Positions 55,577-63,741 of a DNA stretch of 64,000 nucleotides are shown piece by piece (position 1 is the first letter of the stretch; every line of letters begins with the position of its first letter). The notes beneath the pieces were generated by a model. It did not search any database and was not told the DNA's origin. It saw only the letters and a program-made list of their open reading frames with translations. The stretch covers positions 186,001-250,000 of the forward strand of contig SBLD01000003.1 of NCBI GenBank assembly GCA_004551485.1, in the 5' to 3' direction. The stretch is from Billgrantia azerbaijanica (GTDB taxonomy: Bacteria > Pseudomonadota > Gammaproteobacteria > Pseudomonadales > Halomonadaceae). A program made the position numbers and the translations under genes.

Positions 55577-55602
55577 GCCGGCCGGGGCCGGCCCCGGCCG
55601 GC
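55577..55602. terminator. Perfect 26-bp palindrome between nosZ copy 1 and nosD
   Basis: Bases 55577-55589 and 55590-55602 are exact reverse complements, all G and C, starting one base after the nosZ stop and ending 29 bases before the nosD ATG. In RNA this would form a very stable hairpin with no T-tract, suiting mRNA 3'-end protection of nosZ or attenuation before nosDFYL. Confidence 0.6.
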
Positions 55603-55631
55603 CCCTCGTCCTTCATTCCGTCGGAACCCTC

Positions 55632-56942
55632 ATGCGATCGATCTGGTTATTGTTTGTTTTCCTGTTTCTGGGCTCGGCCGCCGTTCCGGCGGCGGAGCTC
55701 GTGGCCACGCCCGGCGAGCGGCCGCTGCAGGCGGTGCTCGATGCCGCGGCGGCGGGCGATACCGTGCGCGTGGCCGCCGGTGTGCATACCGGCAACTTCG
55801 AGGTGGCCGAGACGCTCACCCTCACCGGCGAGCCGGGGGCCATCCTCGACGGTGAGGGCCACGGCAGCGTGCTGACCGTCACGGCTCCTGGCGCACGCAT
55901 CAGCAACCTGCACATCCGCAACGATGGCGCCAACATCACCGACATGGACAGCGGCATCTTCGTGGCCAAGTCGGCCATCGGGGCGGTGATCGAGAACAAC
56001 CGCATCGAGGCGCGCGGCTTCGGTATCTGGCTGGATGGCGTCGCCGACGCGAGCGTCGTGGCCAACCGCATCAGCGGTGACACTGCCCTGCGCTCCCAGG
56101 ATCGCGGCAACGGCCTGCAGCTCTACAACGTGACCGGCGCCGAGATCCGCGACAACGAGGTGTGGCAGGCGCGCGACGGCATCTATATCGACGTCAGCAA
56201 CCACAACCGGCTGATCGGCAACCTGCTGCGCGACCAGCGCTACGGCGTGCACTACATGTTTTCGCAGAACAACGTGCTGCGCGACAACGTGACCCGCAAC
56301 AACCGCCTCGGCTATGCGCTGATGCAGTCGCGCAACCTCGAGGTGGTCGGCAACCGCTCCGAGCGCGACCAGAACTACAGTTTCCTGATGAACTACATCG
56401 TCGACTCGGTGATTGCCGAGAACGTTTCGCTCGACGCCCAGCGCGGCGTGACCCCCGGAGCCGCGGCCGGCGACGGCCATGCGATCAGCGGCGCCGAGGG
56501 CAAGGCGCTGTTCGTCTACAACTCGCTGTTCAACGAGATTCGCGACAACCTCTTCGCGCGCACCGAGATCGGCATCCACCTGACCGCCGGCTCGGAGGAC
56601 AACGAGTTCCACGGCAACGCCTTCGTCGCCAACCAGACCCAGGTGAAGTACGTGGCGGTGCGCCAGCAGGAGTGGTCCTTCGAGGGGCGCGGCAACTACT
56701 GGAGCGACTACCTGGGCTGGGATCTCAACGACGACGGCCTCGGCGACGTGCCCTACGAGCCCAACGATTCGGTGGACCGGCTGATCTGGACCTATCCGAT
56801 GGCCAAGATCCTGATGAACAGCCCGGCGGTGCAGGTGCTGCGCTGGGTGCAGCGTCAGTTCCCCGTGCTGCGCCCGCCGGGCGTCAAGGACAGCCACCCC
56901 CTGATGAGCCTCCCGGAGTGGATGGCGGAGACCCTGCAATGA
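55632..56942 (+). CDS. nosD: NosD, periplasmic copper-site maturation protein
   Basis: 436 aa from ATG 55632 with signal peptide 1-21 (FLFLGSAAVPAAE). The body is a parallel beta-helix of carbohydrate-binding/sugar-hydrolase-type repeats (INNLHIRNDG, ENNRIEARGFGIWLDG, RNNRLGYALMQSRNLEVVGNRS). The late RGNYWSDYLGWDLNDDGLGDVPYEPND segment is the NosD signature. Works with the NosFY ABC transporter and NosL to build the CuZ cluster of NosZ. Only one nosD serves both nosZ copies here. Stop overlaps nosF (ATGA). Confidence 0.94.
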   Translation: MRSIWLLFVFLFLGSAAVPAAELVATPGERPLQAVLDAAAAGDTVRVAAGVHTGNFEVAETLTLTGEPGAILDGEGHGSVLTVTAPGARISNLHIRNDGANITDMDSGIFVAKSAIGAVIENNRIEARGFGIWLDGVADASVVANRISGDTALRSQDRGNGLQLYNVTGAEIRDNEVWQARDGIYIDVSNHNRLIGNLLRDQRYGVHYMFSQNNVLRDNVTRNNRLGYALMQSRNLEVVGNRSERDQNYSFLMNYIVDSVIAENVSLDAQRGVTPGAAAGDGHAISGAEGKALFVYNSLFNEIRDNLFARTEIGIHLTAGSEDNEFHGNAFVANQTQVKYVAVRQQEWSFEGRGNYWSDYLGWDLNDDGLGDVPYEPNDSVDRLIWTYPMAKILMNSPAVQVLRWVQRQFPVLRPPGVKDSHPLMSLPEWMAETLQ

Positions 56943-57922
56943 CTCAACCCGTGATCGAGATGGCCGCCGTGAGCAAGCGCTTCGGCGCCCTCACCGCCCT
57001 GGACGGCGTCAGCCTGACGCTTCACGAGGGCGAAGTGCTGGGCCTGATGGGCCACAACGGCGCCGGCAAGTCCACCTCGATGAAGCTGATCCTTGGCCTC
57101 ATCCGGCCTACCGAGGGCGAGCTTCGGGTGTTCGGCCACGACCCGAGCGGTGCCGAGGCCAACGCCCTGCGCCAGCGCCTCGGTTACCTGCCCGAGAACG
57201 TGCAGTTCTACGAGCAGCTCAGCGGCGTCGAGGTGCTGCGCTACTTCGCGCGGCTCAAGCGCCGCGACCCGCGTGGCGTGGATGCCCTGCTGGAGCGGGT
57301 GGGGTTGACCCACGCCATGCACCGCCGGGTGAAGACCTACTCCAAGGGCATGCGCCAGCGCCTGGGACTGGCCCAGGCGCTGCTCGGCGAGCCGCGCCTG
57401 ATGCTGCTCGACGAGCCCACCGTCGGGCTCGACCCCATGGCCACCCGCGACTTCTACACCATGGTCGACGAGCTGCGCGGCAAGGGGGTCAGCGTGATCC
57501 TCTGCTCCCACGTGCTGCCCGGCGTGGAACGCCACATCGACCGCGCGGCCATCCTCGGCCAGGGCCGGATGCTCGCCGCGGGCAGCATCGACGAGCTGCG
57601 CGAGGCAGCCGACCTGCCGCTGCTGGTGCGCGTGCGTACCCGCCAGAGCGAAGCCGCGTTGAGCCAGCAGTTGCAGGCGTTCGGCGTCACGGTGACGCCC
57701 GGCGCAGCGGACCGCTTCACCCTGGCGGTGCCGGCACGCGCCAAGGTCGCCGTGCTGCGCACCCTGATGGCCGAGGCCGCCATCGAGGACCTCGACCTCG
57801 AACCGCCGACGCTGGAGTCGCTCTATGCACACTTCGACGCCACGCTGCATGCCGGGGCGCCCGCCGCCCGGGACGCCGTGCGCGGTGCGCTACCCACCCG
57901 CCGCGAGGAGGCGAACGCATGA
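56939..57922 (+). CDS. nosF: NosF, ABC transporter ATP-binding protein
   Basis: 327 aa. Walker A GHNGAGKST (about 38-46), signature region KTYSKGMRQRLGLAQALLGEP, Walker B LMLLDEPTVGLDP and an H-loop LCSHVLP. Supplies energy to NosY/NosD for delivery of a sulfur species needed for CuZ assembly. Slightly longer than typical NosF (about 305) with an Ala/Arg-rich C-terminal tail (about 305-327). Overlaps nosD and nosY by ATGA, so all three are translationally coupled. Confidence 0.95.
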   Translation: MTQPVIEMAAVSKRFGALTALDGVSLTLHEGEVLGLMGHNGAGKSTSMKLILGLIRPTEGELRVFGHDPSGAEANALRQRLGYLPENVQFYEQLSGVEVLRYFARLKRRDPRGVDALLERVGLTHAMHRRVKTYSKGMRQRLGLAQALLGEPRLMLLDEPTVGLDPMATRDFYTMVDELRGKGVSVILCSHVLPGVERHIDRAAILGQGRMLAAGSIDELREAADLPLLVRVRTRQSEAALSQQLQAFGVTVTPGAADRFTLAVPARAKVAVLRTLMAEAAIEDLDLEPPTLESLYAHFDATLHAGAPAARDAVRGALPTRREEANA

Positions 57923-58749
57923 ACCATCTCGTGACCGTGGCCGGCAAGGAGTTCCGCGACGGCCTGCGCAACCGCTGGGTCCTGGCCATCACCCTGGTGT
58001 TCGGCCTGCTGGCCATCGGCCTGGCCTACTTCGGCGCCGCGGCGTCCGGCGAGGTGGGCTTCACCGGGGTCGCCACCACCATCGTCAGCCTCTCCAGCCT
58101 GGCGGTGTTCCTCATCCCGCTGATTGCCCTGCTGCTGGCCTATGACAGCATCGTCGGCGAGGAAGAGCAGGGCACGCTGCTGCTGCTGCTCACCTATCCC
58201 ATCGGCCGGGTGGAGATCCTGGCCGGCAAGTTCCTGGGCCATGCGGCGATCCTCGGCGTCTCCACCCTGGTCGGCTTCGGCGTGGCGGGGCTGGTGATTG
58301 CCGCCTTCGGCGGCCACGACGATCTGGGCCAGCTGCTTGCCGCCCTGGCGCTGTTCATCCTCTCCGCCACCCTGCTGGGCTGGGCCTTCATCGGCTTCGC
58401 CTACCTGATCAGCGTGAGCGTGGCGGAGAAGTCGCGCGCCGCGGGCATCGCCCTGGTGGTGTGGTTCGTCTTCGTACTGGTCTTCGACCTGCTGCTGCTG
58501 GGGGTGCTGGTGGGCACCGGCGGCGAGGTCAGTCAGGGGCTCTTCCACGTCCTGTTGCTGCTCAATCCCACCGACATCTTCCGCATCGTCAACCTGACCT
58601 TCTTCGAGGCCGCGCGTACCCAGGCGGGGCTGGCCTCGATCGGCGCCGATGCGGCCTTTCACCCGGCGCTGCTGCTCGGGGCGCTGGCCCTGTGGGTGGC
58701 GGTCCCGCTGGGTGCGGCATTGTGGATCTTCCGCCGGCGGGAGGCGTGA
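57919..58749 (+). CDS. nosY: NosY, ABC transporter permease
   Basis: 276 aa with six hydrophobic segments. N-terminal VTVAGKEFRDGLRNRWVL amphipathic elbow helix, LLLAYDSIVGEEEQGTLLLLLTYPIGRVEILAGKFLG (coupling region) and LLLLNPTDIFRIVNLTFFE are characteristic of NosY. Forms the membrane channel of the NosDFY complex. Start overlaps nosF; followed after 41 bases by nosL. Confidence 0.95.
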   Translation: MNHLVTVAGKEFRDGLRNRWVLAITLVFGLLAIGLAYFGAAASGEVGFTGVATTIVSLSSLAVFLIPLIALLLAYDSIVGEEEQGTLLLLLTYPIGRVEILAGKFLGHAAILGVSTLVGFGVAGLVIAAFGGHDDLGQLLAALALFILSATLLGWAFIGFAYLISVSVAEKSRAAGIALVVWFVFVLVFDLLLLGVLVGTGGEVSQGLFHVLLLLNPTDIFRIVNLTFFEAARTQAGLASIGADAAFHPALLLGALALWVAVPLGAALWIFRRREA

Positions 58750-58790
58750 GCCATGCTTCATGAATCGATAGGGCCATCGGGAGGGCGCCC

Positions 58791-59318
58791 ATGCTGACGC
58801 GGCGTCAATTCATCATCGTGGTCGGCGGCGTCTCGCTGGCCGGGCTGGCGGGCTGCGGCGGCGAGGAGGAGGCGAGCGTCGCCTGTGCGCCCGAGCCCAT
58901 CACGGACGGCGACGAGTGCGCCGTGTGCGGCATGTTCATCGCCGGCTTCCCCGGTCCCAAGGCGCAGGCCTGCCTGCGCGACGGCCGACTGCTCAAGTTC
59001 TGCTCCACCTCGGACATGTTCGTGTGGCTGCTGCAGCCCGACTCGCTGCCGCAGCTGCGCCAGGCCTACGTGCACGACATGGGGCAGACGGCGTGGGAGG
59101 CCCCGGCCGACGATGCCTACATCGCCGCGGATACCGCCGTCTACGTCACCGAGCAGCCGCTGCTGGGCGCCATGGGGCCCACCCTGGCCGCCTTCGGCAG
59201 CGAAGCGGACGCCGAGGCCTTCCTGACCGAGCACGGCGGGCGCCAGCTGGCCTTTGACGAGGTCGACGTGGCGACGATCAACGAACTGGCCCGGTCGTAT
59301 ATCGAGCGTTCCATGTAG
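58791..59318 (+). CDS. nosL: NosL, copper chaperone lipoprotein
   Basis: 175 aa. The N-terminus MLTRRQFIIVVGGVSLAGLAGC ends in a lipobox (LAGC, lipid cysteine C22); TRRQF also resembles a Tat motif, which some NosL lipoproteins carry. The Cu(I)-binding segment DGDECAVCGMFIAGFPGPKAQ (about residues 39-59) and FCSTSDMFVWLLQPD follow the family pattern. NosL brings Cu(I) to NosDFY/NosZ. Ends the nosRZDFYL unit; 153 bases later a second nosR-nosZ pair begins. Confidence 0.94.
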   Translation: MLTRRQFIIVVGGVSLAGLAGCGGEEEASVACAPEPITDGDECAVCGMFIAGFPGPKAQACLRDGRLLKFCSTSDMFVWLLQPDSLPQLRQAYVHDMGQTAWEAPADDAYIAADTAVYVTEQPLLGAMGPTLAAFGSEADAEAFLTEHGGRQLAFDEVDVATINELARSYIERSM

Positions 59319-59471
59319 TGCCCCCTGTTGCAGTTGCACATTGCCCGGTCGGCGTCGCCCGGCCGGGGGTGTGTATTGTCGATCTTCCCGAGTGCCGTCC
59401 ATCCAGTACTGACACCCGGCGCGGTGTGAACCACACTGACCCCCGAGTCTGCTCGACAAGGGAGCGGGGCG
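59319..59471 (+). other. Gap before nosR copy 3
   Basis: 153 bases. I found no FNR/Dnr-type box here, in contrast to the other two nosR genes, and no clear terminator. Copy 3 may be read through from nosL or from an unrecognised promoter. Confidence 0.4.
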
Positions 59472-61610
59472 ATGAAGTGCCGGCACGTCGGACAGCTGTT
59501 CGTTAGCCTGCTGCTGGTTCTACTACCTGTCGGCACGCTGTCGGCCGATTGGCATGACGCGATGTTTCCCGAGGCGGATGCCGTGGGAGAACCGCTGGAA
59601 GCGATCGCCGCGGTGCCGGTGCTGAAGGACGGCGAGCCGGTGGGCTACGCCTTCGAGACCGCCGACATTGCCCCGATCCCCGCCTACTCGGGAAAGCCGG
59701 TCAACATGCGCGTGGGCCTCGACCTCGAGGGGCGCCTCACCGGCATCGAGGTGCTCGAGCACGCCGAGCCGATCATGCTGGTAGGCATTCCCGAATCGGT
59801 GCTCGACGACTTCGTCGGCCAGTATGTCGGCAAGTCGGTGCGGCAGCGGGTGCGTGTGGGCCTGTCGCGGCGCGAGCGCGAGGGCGTCGAGAGCGTGGAT
59901 GCGGTGTCCGGTGCCACCGTCACGGTAGTGGTCATCGGCGAGAGCATCATGCGCTCGGCGCGCCAGGTGGCGCGCGAGCTCGACATCCTGGCAGAAGAGG
60001 CGCGTGAGCCGGCCAGGGTGCGCGACGACCACTTCGAGGCGGCGACCTGGGATGACCTGCTCGAGACCGGGGCCATCGGCAACCTGCACCTGACCCGCGG
60101 CGAGGTCGACGCGGCCTTCGAGGGGACGGAGGCCGAAGGGGTCGACGCTGCCCCCGAGGGCGCCGAGGACGAGACCTTCATCGACCTCTACTTCGCCTAC
60201 CTCAATGTACCCACCATCGGCCGCAACCTGCTCGGCGAGCGCCAGTACGAGCAGCTGATGGCGGCGTTGGGCGAGGGCGAGCATGCGCTGGCGATCATGG
60301 CCGACGGGCGCTACTCCTTCAAGGGCTCGGGCTTCGTGCGCGGCGGCATCTACGACCGCATCCGGGTGCATCACGGCGGCCGGGCCGACCAGTTTCGCGA
60401 CAGCGATGTGCGACGGCTGTGGGGCATCGAGGCCGAGGGGGCGCCGAGCCTGCCCGAGCGCGACATCTTCATCCTGGGCGAGGACTCGCGCTTCGACCCG
60501 GGCCAGCCCTGGGAGCTCGAGCTGCTGGTGCGCCGCCAGGTGGGCGCCCTGGACACCGAGTTTGCCGGGTTTTCCTCGGCAGTGAAGGTGCCCGAGCGCT
60601 TCCTCGACATCCCCGAACCACCGGTCGATACCCTTTCGGAGGCCGACGAGGCGCGCCCGCTGTGGGTCTCGGTGTGGGAGGATCGTGTGCTGCACATCGT
60701 GGTGCTGGGCGCCGGCCTCGGCGTGCTCACCGCCATCCTGCTGTTCCAGGACTGGCTGGTACGCCGCCCGCGGCTGCTGCACGCCCTGCGCTACGGCTTC
60801 CTGGTCTACACGGTGGTGTTCATCGGCTGGTACGCCCTGGCGCAGCTGTCGGTGGTCAACGTCCTGACCTTCACCAACGCGCTGTTCACCGACTTCCAGT
60901 GGTCGACCTTCCTGATGGACCCGATGATGTTCCTGCTGTGGAGCTTCGTGGCGGTGTCGCTGCTGCTGTGGGGGCGCGGCGTCTACTGCGGCTGGCTGTG
61001 CCCGTTCGGCGCCATGCAGGAGCTGATCAGCGCCGTGGCGAGAAAGCTCAGGGTGCCGCAGGTCTCGGTGCCCTTCCTGCTGCACGAGCGGCTGTGGGCG
61101 CTGAAGTACATCATCCTGCTGGCGCTGTTCGCGGTGTCGCTGCAGTCGCTGGGCCAGGCCGAGCGCTACGCCGAGGTGGAGCCGTTCAAGACCGCCGTTA
61201 CCATGCGCTTCCAGCGCGAATGGGGCTTCGTGCTCTATGCCGTGGCGCTGCTGGCGATCAGCGCCGTCAACCACAAGTTCTTCTGCCGCTACGTCTGCCC
61301 GCTGGGGGCGGGGCTGGCGATTCCGGCGCGCATCCGGCTGTTCGACTGGCTGCGGCGTCACAAGGAGTGCGGCAAGCCGTGCCAGATCTGCGCCCACGAG
61401 TGCGAGATCGGGGCGATTCACCCGGACGGGCGGATCAACCCCAACGAGTGCCACTACTGCCTGGACTGCCAGGTGACCTACTACCACGACCGCAAGTGTC
61501 CGCCGATGGTGGTGCAGCGCAAGAAGCGCGAGAAGGCGGCGCGGATGAGCGGCAAGGCGGCGGACGGGCAGCGCATTCCCACCATCGACGTGTCGGGCGG
61601 CGATGGCTGA
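59472..61610 (+). CDS. nosR: NosR (copy 3), paired with nosZ copy 2
   Basis: 712 aa. Signal peptide about 1-25 (LLLVLLPVGTLSA). DAVSGATVT flavin motif, YCGWLCPFG, FCRYVCPLG, CGKPCQICAHEC and CHYCLDC are all intact. Distinguishing residues from copies 1 and 2 include Val for Ile in VVNVLTFTNALFTDF, TMRFQREW, KFFCRYVC and TYYHDRKCP. The last about 600 bases are close to copies 1 and 2, but overall this is the most divergent copy. It is followed after 137 bases by nosZ copy 2 and is not followed by its own nosDFYL. Confidence 0.93.
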   Translation: MKCRHVGQLFVSLLLVLLPVGTLSADWHDAMFPEADAVGEPLEAIAAVPVLKDGEPVGYAFETADIAPIPAYSGKPVNMRVGLDLEGRLTGIEVLEHAEPIMLVGIPESVLDDFVGQYVGKSVRQRVRVGLSRREREGVESVDAVSGATVTVVVIGESIMRSARQVARELDILAEEAREPARVRDDHFEAATWDDLLETGAIGNLHLTRGEVDAAFEGTEAEGVDAAPEGAEDETFIDLYFAYLNVPTIGRNLLGERQYEQLMAALGEGEHALAIMADGRYSFKGSGFVRGGIYDRIRVHHGGRADQFRDSDVRRLWGIEAEGAPSLPERDIFILGEDSRFDPGQPWELELLVRRQVGALDTEFAGFSSAVKVPERFLDIPEPPVDTLSEADEARPLWVSVWEDRVLHIVVLGAGLGVLTAILLFQDWLVRRPRLLHALRYGFLVYTVVFIGWYALAQLSVVNVLTFTNALFTDFQWSTFLMDPMMFLLWSFVAVSLLLWGRGVYCGWLCPFGAMQELISAVARKLRVPQVSVPFLLHERLWALKYIILLALFAVSLQSLGQAERYAEVEPFKTAVTMRFQREWGFVLYAVALLAISAVNHKFFCRYVCPLGAGLAIPARIRLFDWLRRHKECGKPCQICAHECEIGAIHPDGRINPNECHYCLDCQVTYYHDRKCPPMVVQRKKREKAARMSGKAADGQRIPTIDVSGGDG

Positions 61611-61747
61611 GGGGGACCTTCTGGCAGCCGCAGCAATGGCCGGGGGATGGAGCGCCAGTGTCGCTCGATGCCCCGGCGGACCCGGGAATGCCGAGCGCAG
61701 CGTCGGCATCGAGACCCCTCTCGACACGATGAAACGGAGGTAGTGTC

Positions 61748-63667
61748 ATGAGCGACGAGAACAAGGATAACAAGCCCACCGAATCGCCCGAAGGCCTGCC
61801 CGCCAATGCCGGGCGGCGCCGTTTCCTGGTGGGCAGCGCCGTGGTCGGTGCGGCCGGCATGGCCGGTGTCGCCGGCGTGGGCACCCTGACCCGCAGTGAA
61901 CCGGCCCAGTCGGCAAGCGAGGGGGATGGGCCTGACATCCATGTGGCCCCCGGCGAGCTCGACGAGTACTACGGCTTCTGGAGCGGCGGCCACAGCGGCG
62001 AGGTGCGCATCTACGGCGTGCCCTCCATGCGCGAGATCATGCGCATCCCGGTCTTCAACCACTGCTCGGCGTCCGGCTGGGGCATGACCAACGAGTCCAA
62101 GCGCGTGCTCGGTGACAGCCACCGCTTCACCAACGGCGATGCCCACCACCCCCACGTCAGCTACACCGACGGCAGCCACGACGGCCGCTACCTGTTCATC
62201 AACGACAAGGCCAACACCCGCGTGGCGCGGATTCGGCTCGATGTCTTCAAGACGGACAAGATCGTCACCGTGCCCAATGCCCAGGCCATTCATGGCCTGC
62301 GCCTGCAGAAGGCGCCGCGTACCGGCTATGTGTTCGCCAATGCGGAGTACATGATCCCGCAGCCCAACGACGGTCGCGACCTCGATGACCCGTCGAAGTA
62401 CTTCACCCTGTGGAACGCCATCGACGGCGACACCATGGAGGTGAAGTGGCAGGTCATGGTCGACGGCAACCTGGACAACATGGACACCGACTACACCGGC
62501 AAGTACGCCGCCGCCACCTGCTACAACTCCGAAGGGGGCGTCGACCTGGCGAGCAAGATGCGCGCCGACCGTGACTGGGTCGTGGTGTTCAGCATCGAGC
62601 GCATCGAGCAGGCGGTGGCCGACGGCAACTACACCACCATCGGCGATTCCGACGTACCGGTGGTGGACGGTCGCAAGAGCTCCGACCTCAACGTCACCCG
62701 CTACGTGCCGGTGCCCAAGAACCCGCACGGCCTCAACACCTCCACCGACGGCAAGTACTTCATCGCCGCCGGCAAGCTCTCGCCCACCGCGACCATGATC
62801 GAGATCGCCAGGCTCGACGCGCTCTTTGCCGGCGAGTTGTCCGACGCGCGCGACGTGGTCGCCGCCGAGCCGGAGCTTGGCCTGGGGCCGCTGCACACCA
62901 CCTACGACGGCCGCGGCAACGCTTACACCACGGTGTTCATCGACAGCCAGATCGTGAAGTGGAACATGGACGCCGCCGTGCGCAACTACAACGGCGAGGA
63001 CGTGGACTACATCATCCAGAAGCTCGACGTGCAGTACCAGCCGGGTCACAACCACGCGACGCTGGCCGAGTCCAAGGACGCCGATGGCAAATACCTGTTC
63101 TCGCTGAACAAGTTCTCCAAGGACCGCTACCTGCCGGTGGGCCCGCTGCACCCCGAGAACGACCAGATGATCGACATCTCCGGCGACGAGATGAAGGTGG
63201 TTCACGACACGCCGACCTTCGCCGAGCCCCACGATGCGGTGATCATTCGCCGCGACCAGATCACCACCAAGCAGGTCTGGGAGCGCGACGACCCGTTCTT
63301 CGCCGAGACAGTAGCGCGTGCCAAGGCCGACGGCATCAACCTGGAGACCGACAACCAGGTGATCCGCGACGGCAACCAGGTGCGCGTCTACATGACCTCG
63401 GTGGCGCCCAACTTCGGCATGCCGGAATTCACCGTCAAGCAGGGTGACGAGGTCACGGTGACCATCACCAACATGGACAAGGTCGAGGACCTGACCCATG
63501 GTTTCTGCGTGGTGGGTCACGGGGTGAGCATGGAGATCAGCCCGCAGCAGACCTCCTCGATCACCTTCACGGCCGACAAGCCCGGGGTGCACTGGTACTA
63601 CTGCAACTGGTTCTGCCATGCGCTGCACATGGAAATGACGGGGCGTATGCTCGTCGAACCGGCATGA
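61748..63667 (+). CDS. nosZ: Nitrous-oxide reductase (copy 2)
   Basis: 639 aa with Tat motif GRRRFLVGS, all CuZ histidine motifs (HHPHVSY, IHGLR, PHGLN, PLHTTYD, GHNHA, EPHDA) and the CuA CNWFCHALHMEM. Sequence differs from copy 1 mainly in the signal peptide, residues about 160-205 and about 295-350 and one residue pair near the CuA domain (GMPEF for GITEF). The 40 bases before the start (GTCGGCATCGAGAC... AACGGAGGTAGTGTC) are shared with copy 1, so the duplication included the leader. No nosDFYL follows; maturation presumably uses the single upstream set. Confidence 0.97.
   Translation: MSDENKDNKPTESPEGLPANAGRRRFLVGSAVVGAAGMAGVAGVGTLTRSEPAQSASEGDGPDIHVAPGELDEYYGFWSGGHSGEVRIYGVPSMREIMRIPVFNHCSASGWGMTNESKRVLGDSHRFTNGDAHHPHVSYTDGSHDGRYLFINDKANTRVARIRLDVFKTDKIVTVPNAQAIHGLRLQKAPRTGYVFANAEYMIPQPNDGRDLDDPSKYFTLWNAIDGDTMEVKWQVMVDGNLDNMDTDYTGKYAAATCYNSEGGVDLASKMRADRDWVVVFSIERIEQAVADGNYTTIGDSDVPVVDGRKSSDLNVTRYVPVPKNPHGLNTSTDGKYFIAAGKLSPTATMIEIARLDALFAGELSDARDVVAAEPELGLGPLHTTYDGRGNAYTTVFIDSQIVKWNMDAAVRNYNGEDVDYIIQKLDVQYQPGHNHATLAESKDADGKYLFSLNKFSKDRYLPVGPLHPENDQMIDISGDEMKVVHDTPTFAEPHDAVIIRRDQITTKQVWERDDPFFAETVARAKADGINLETDNQVIRDGNQVRVYMTSVAPNFGMPEFTVKQGDEVTVTITNMDKVEDLTHGFCVVGHGVSMEISPQQTSSITFTADKPGVHWYYCNWFCHALHMEMTGRMLVEPA
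62881..63666 (+). repeat. 3' block shared by the two nosZ copies (second occurrence)
   Basis: Counterpart of 54789-55574. The near-identity ends with the coding sequence: the downstream bases (palindrome plus nosD versus hairpin plus cytochrome gene) are unrelated. Confidence 0.8.
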
Positions 63668-63685
63668 TGCCGGTCGCAGGAACGA

Positions 63686-63719
63686 CGACGCCCCCGCCGG
63701 TCAACCGGCGGGGGCGTCG
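63686..63719. terminator. Perfect hairpin between nosZ copy 2 and the convergent cytochrome gene
   Basis: Arms 63686-63700 and 63705-63719 pair over 15 bases around a TCAA loop, about 19 bases after the nosZ stop and 22 before the cytochrome stop. No T-tract. Confidence 0.65.
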
Positions 63720-63741
63720 CGTCAGCGAGGCACGCTGGCGT

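Noticed and set aside
59472-61610. nosR copy 3 as a decaying pseudogene
   Set aside because: It is full length, in frame, and retains every flavin and Fe-S motif, so there is no sign of decay.
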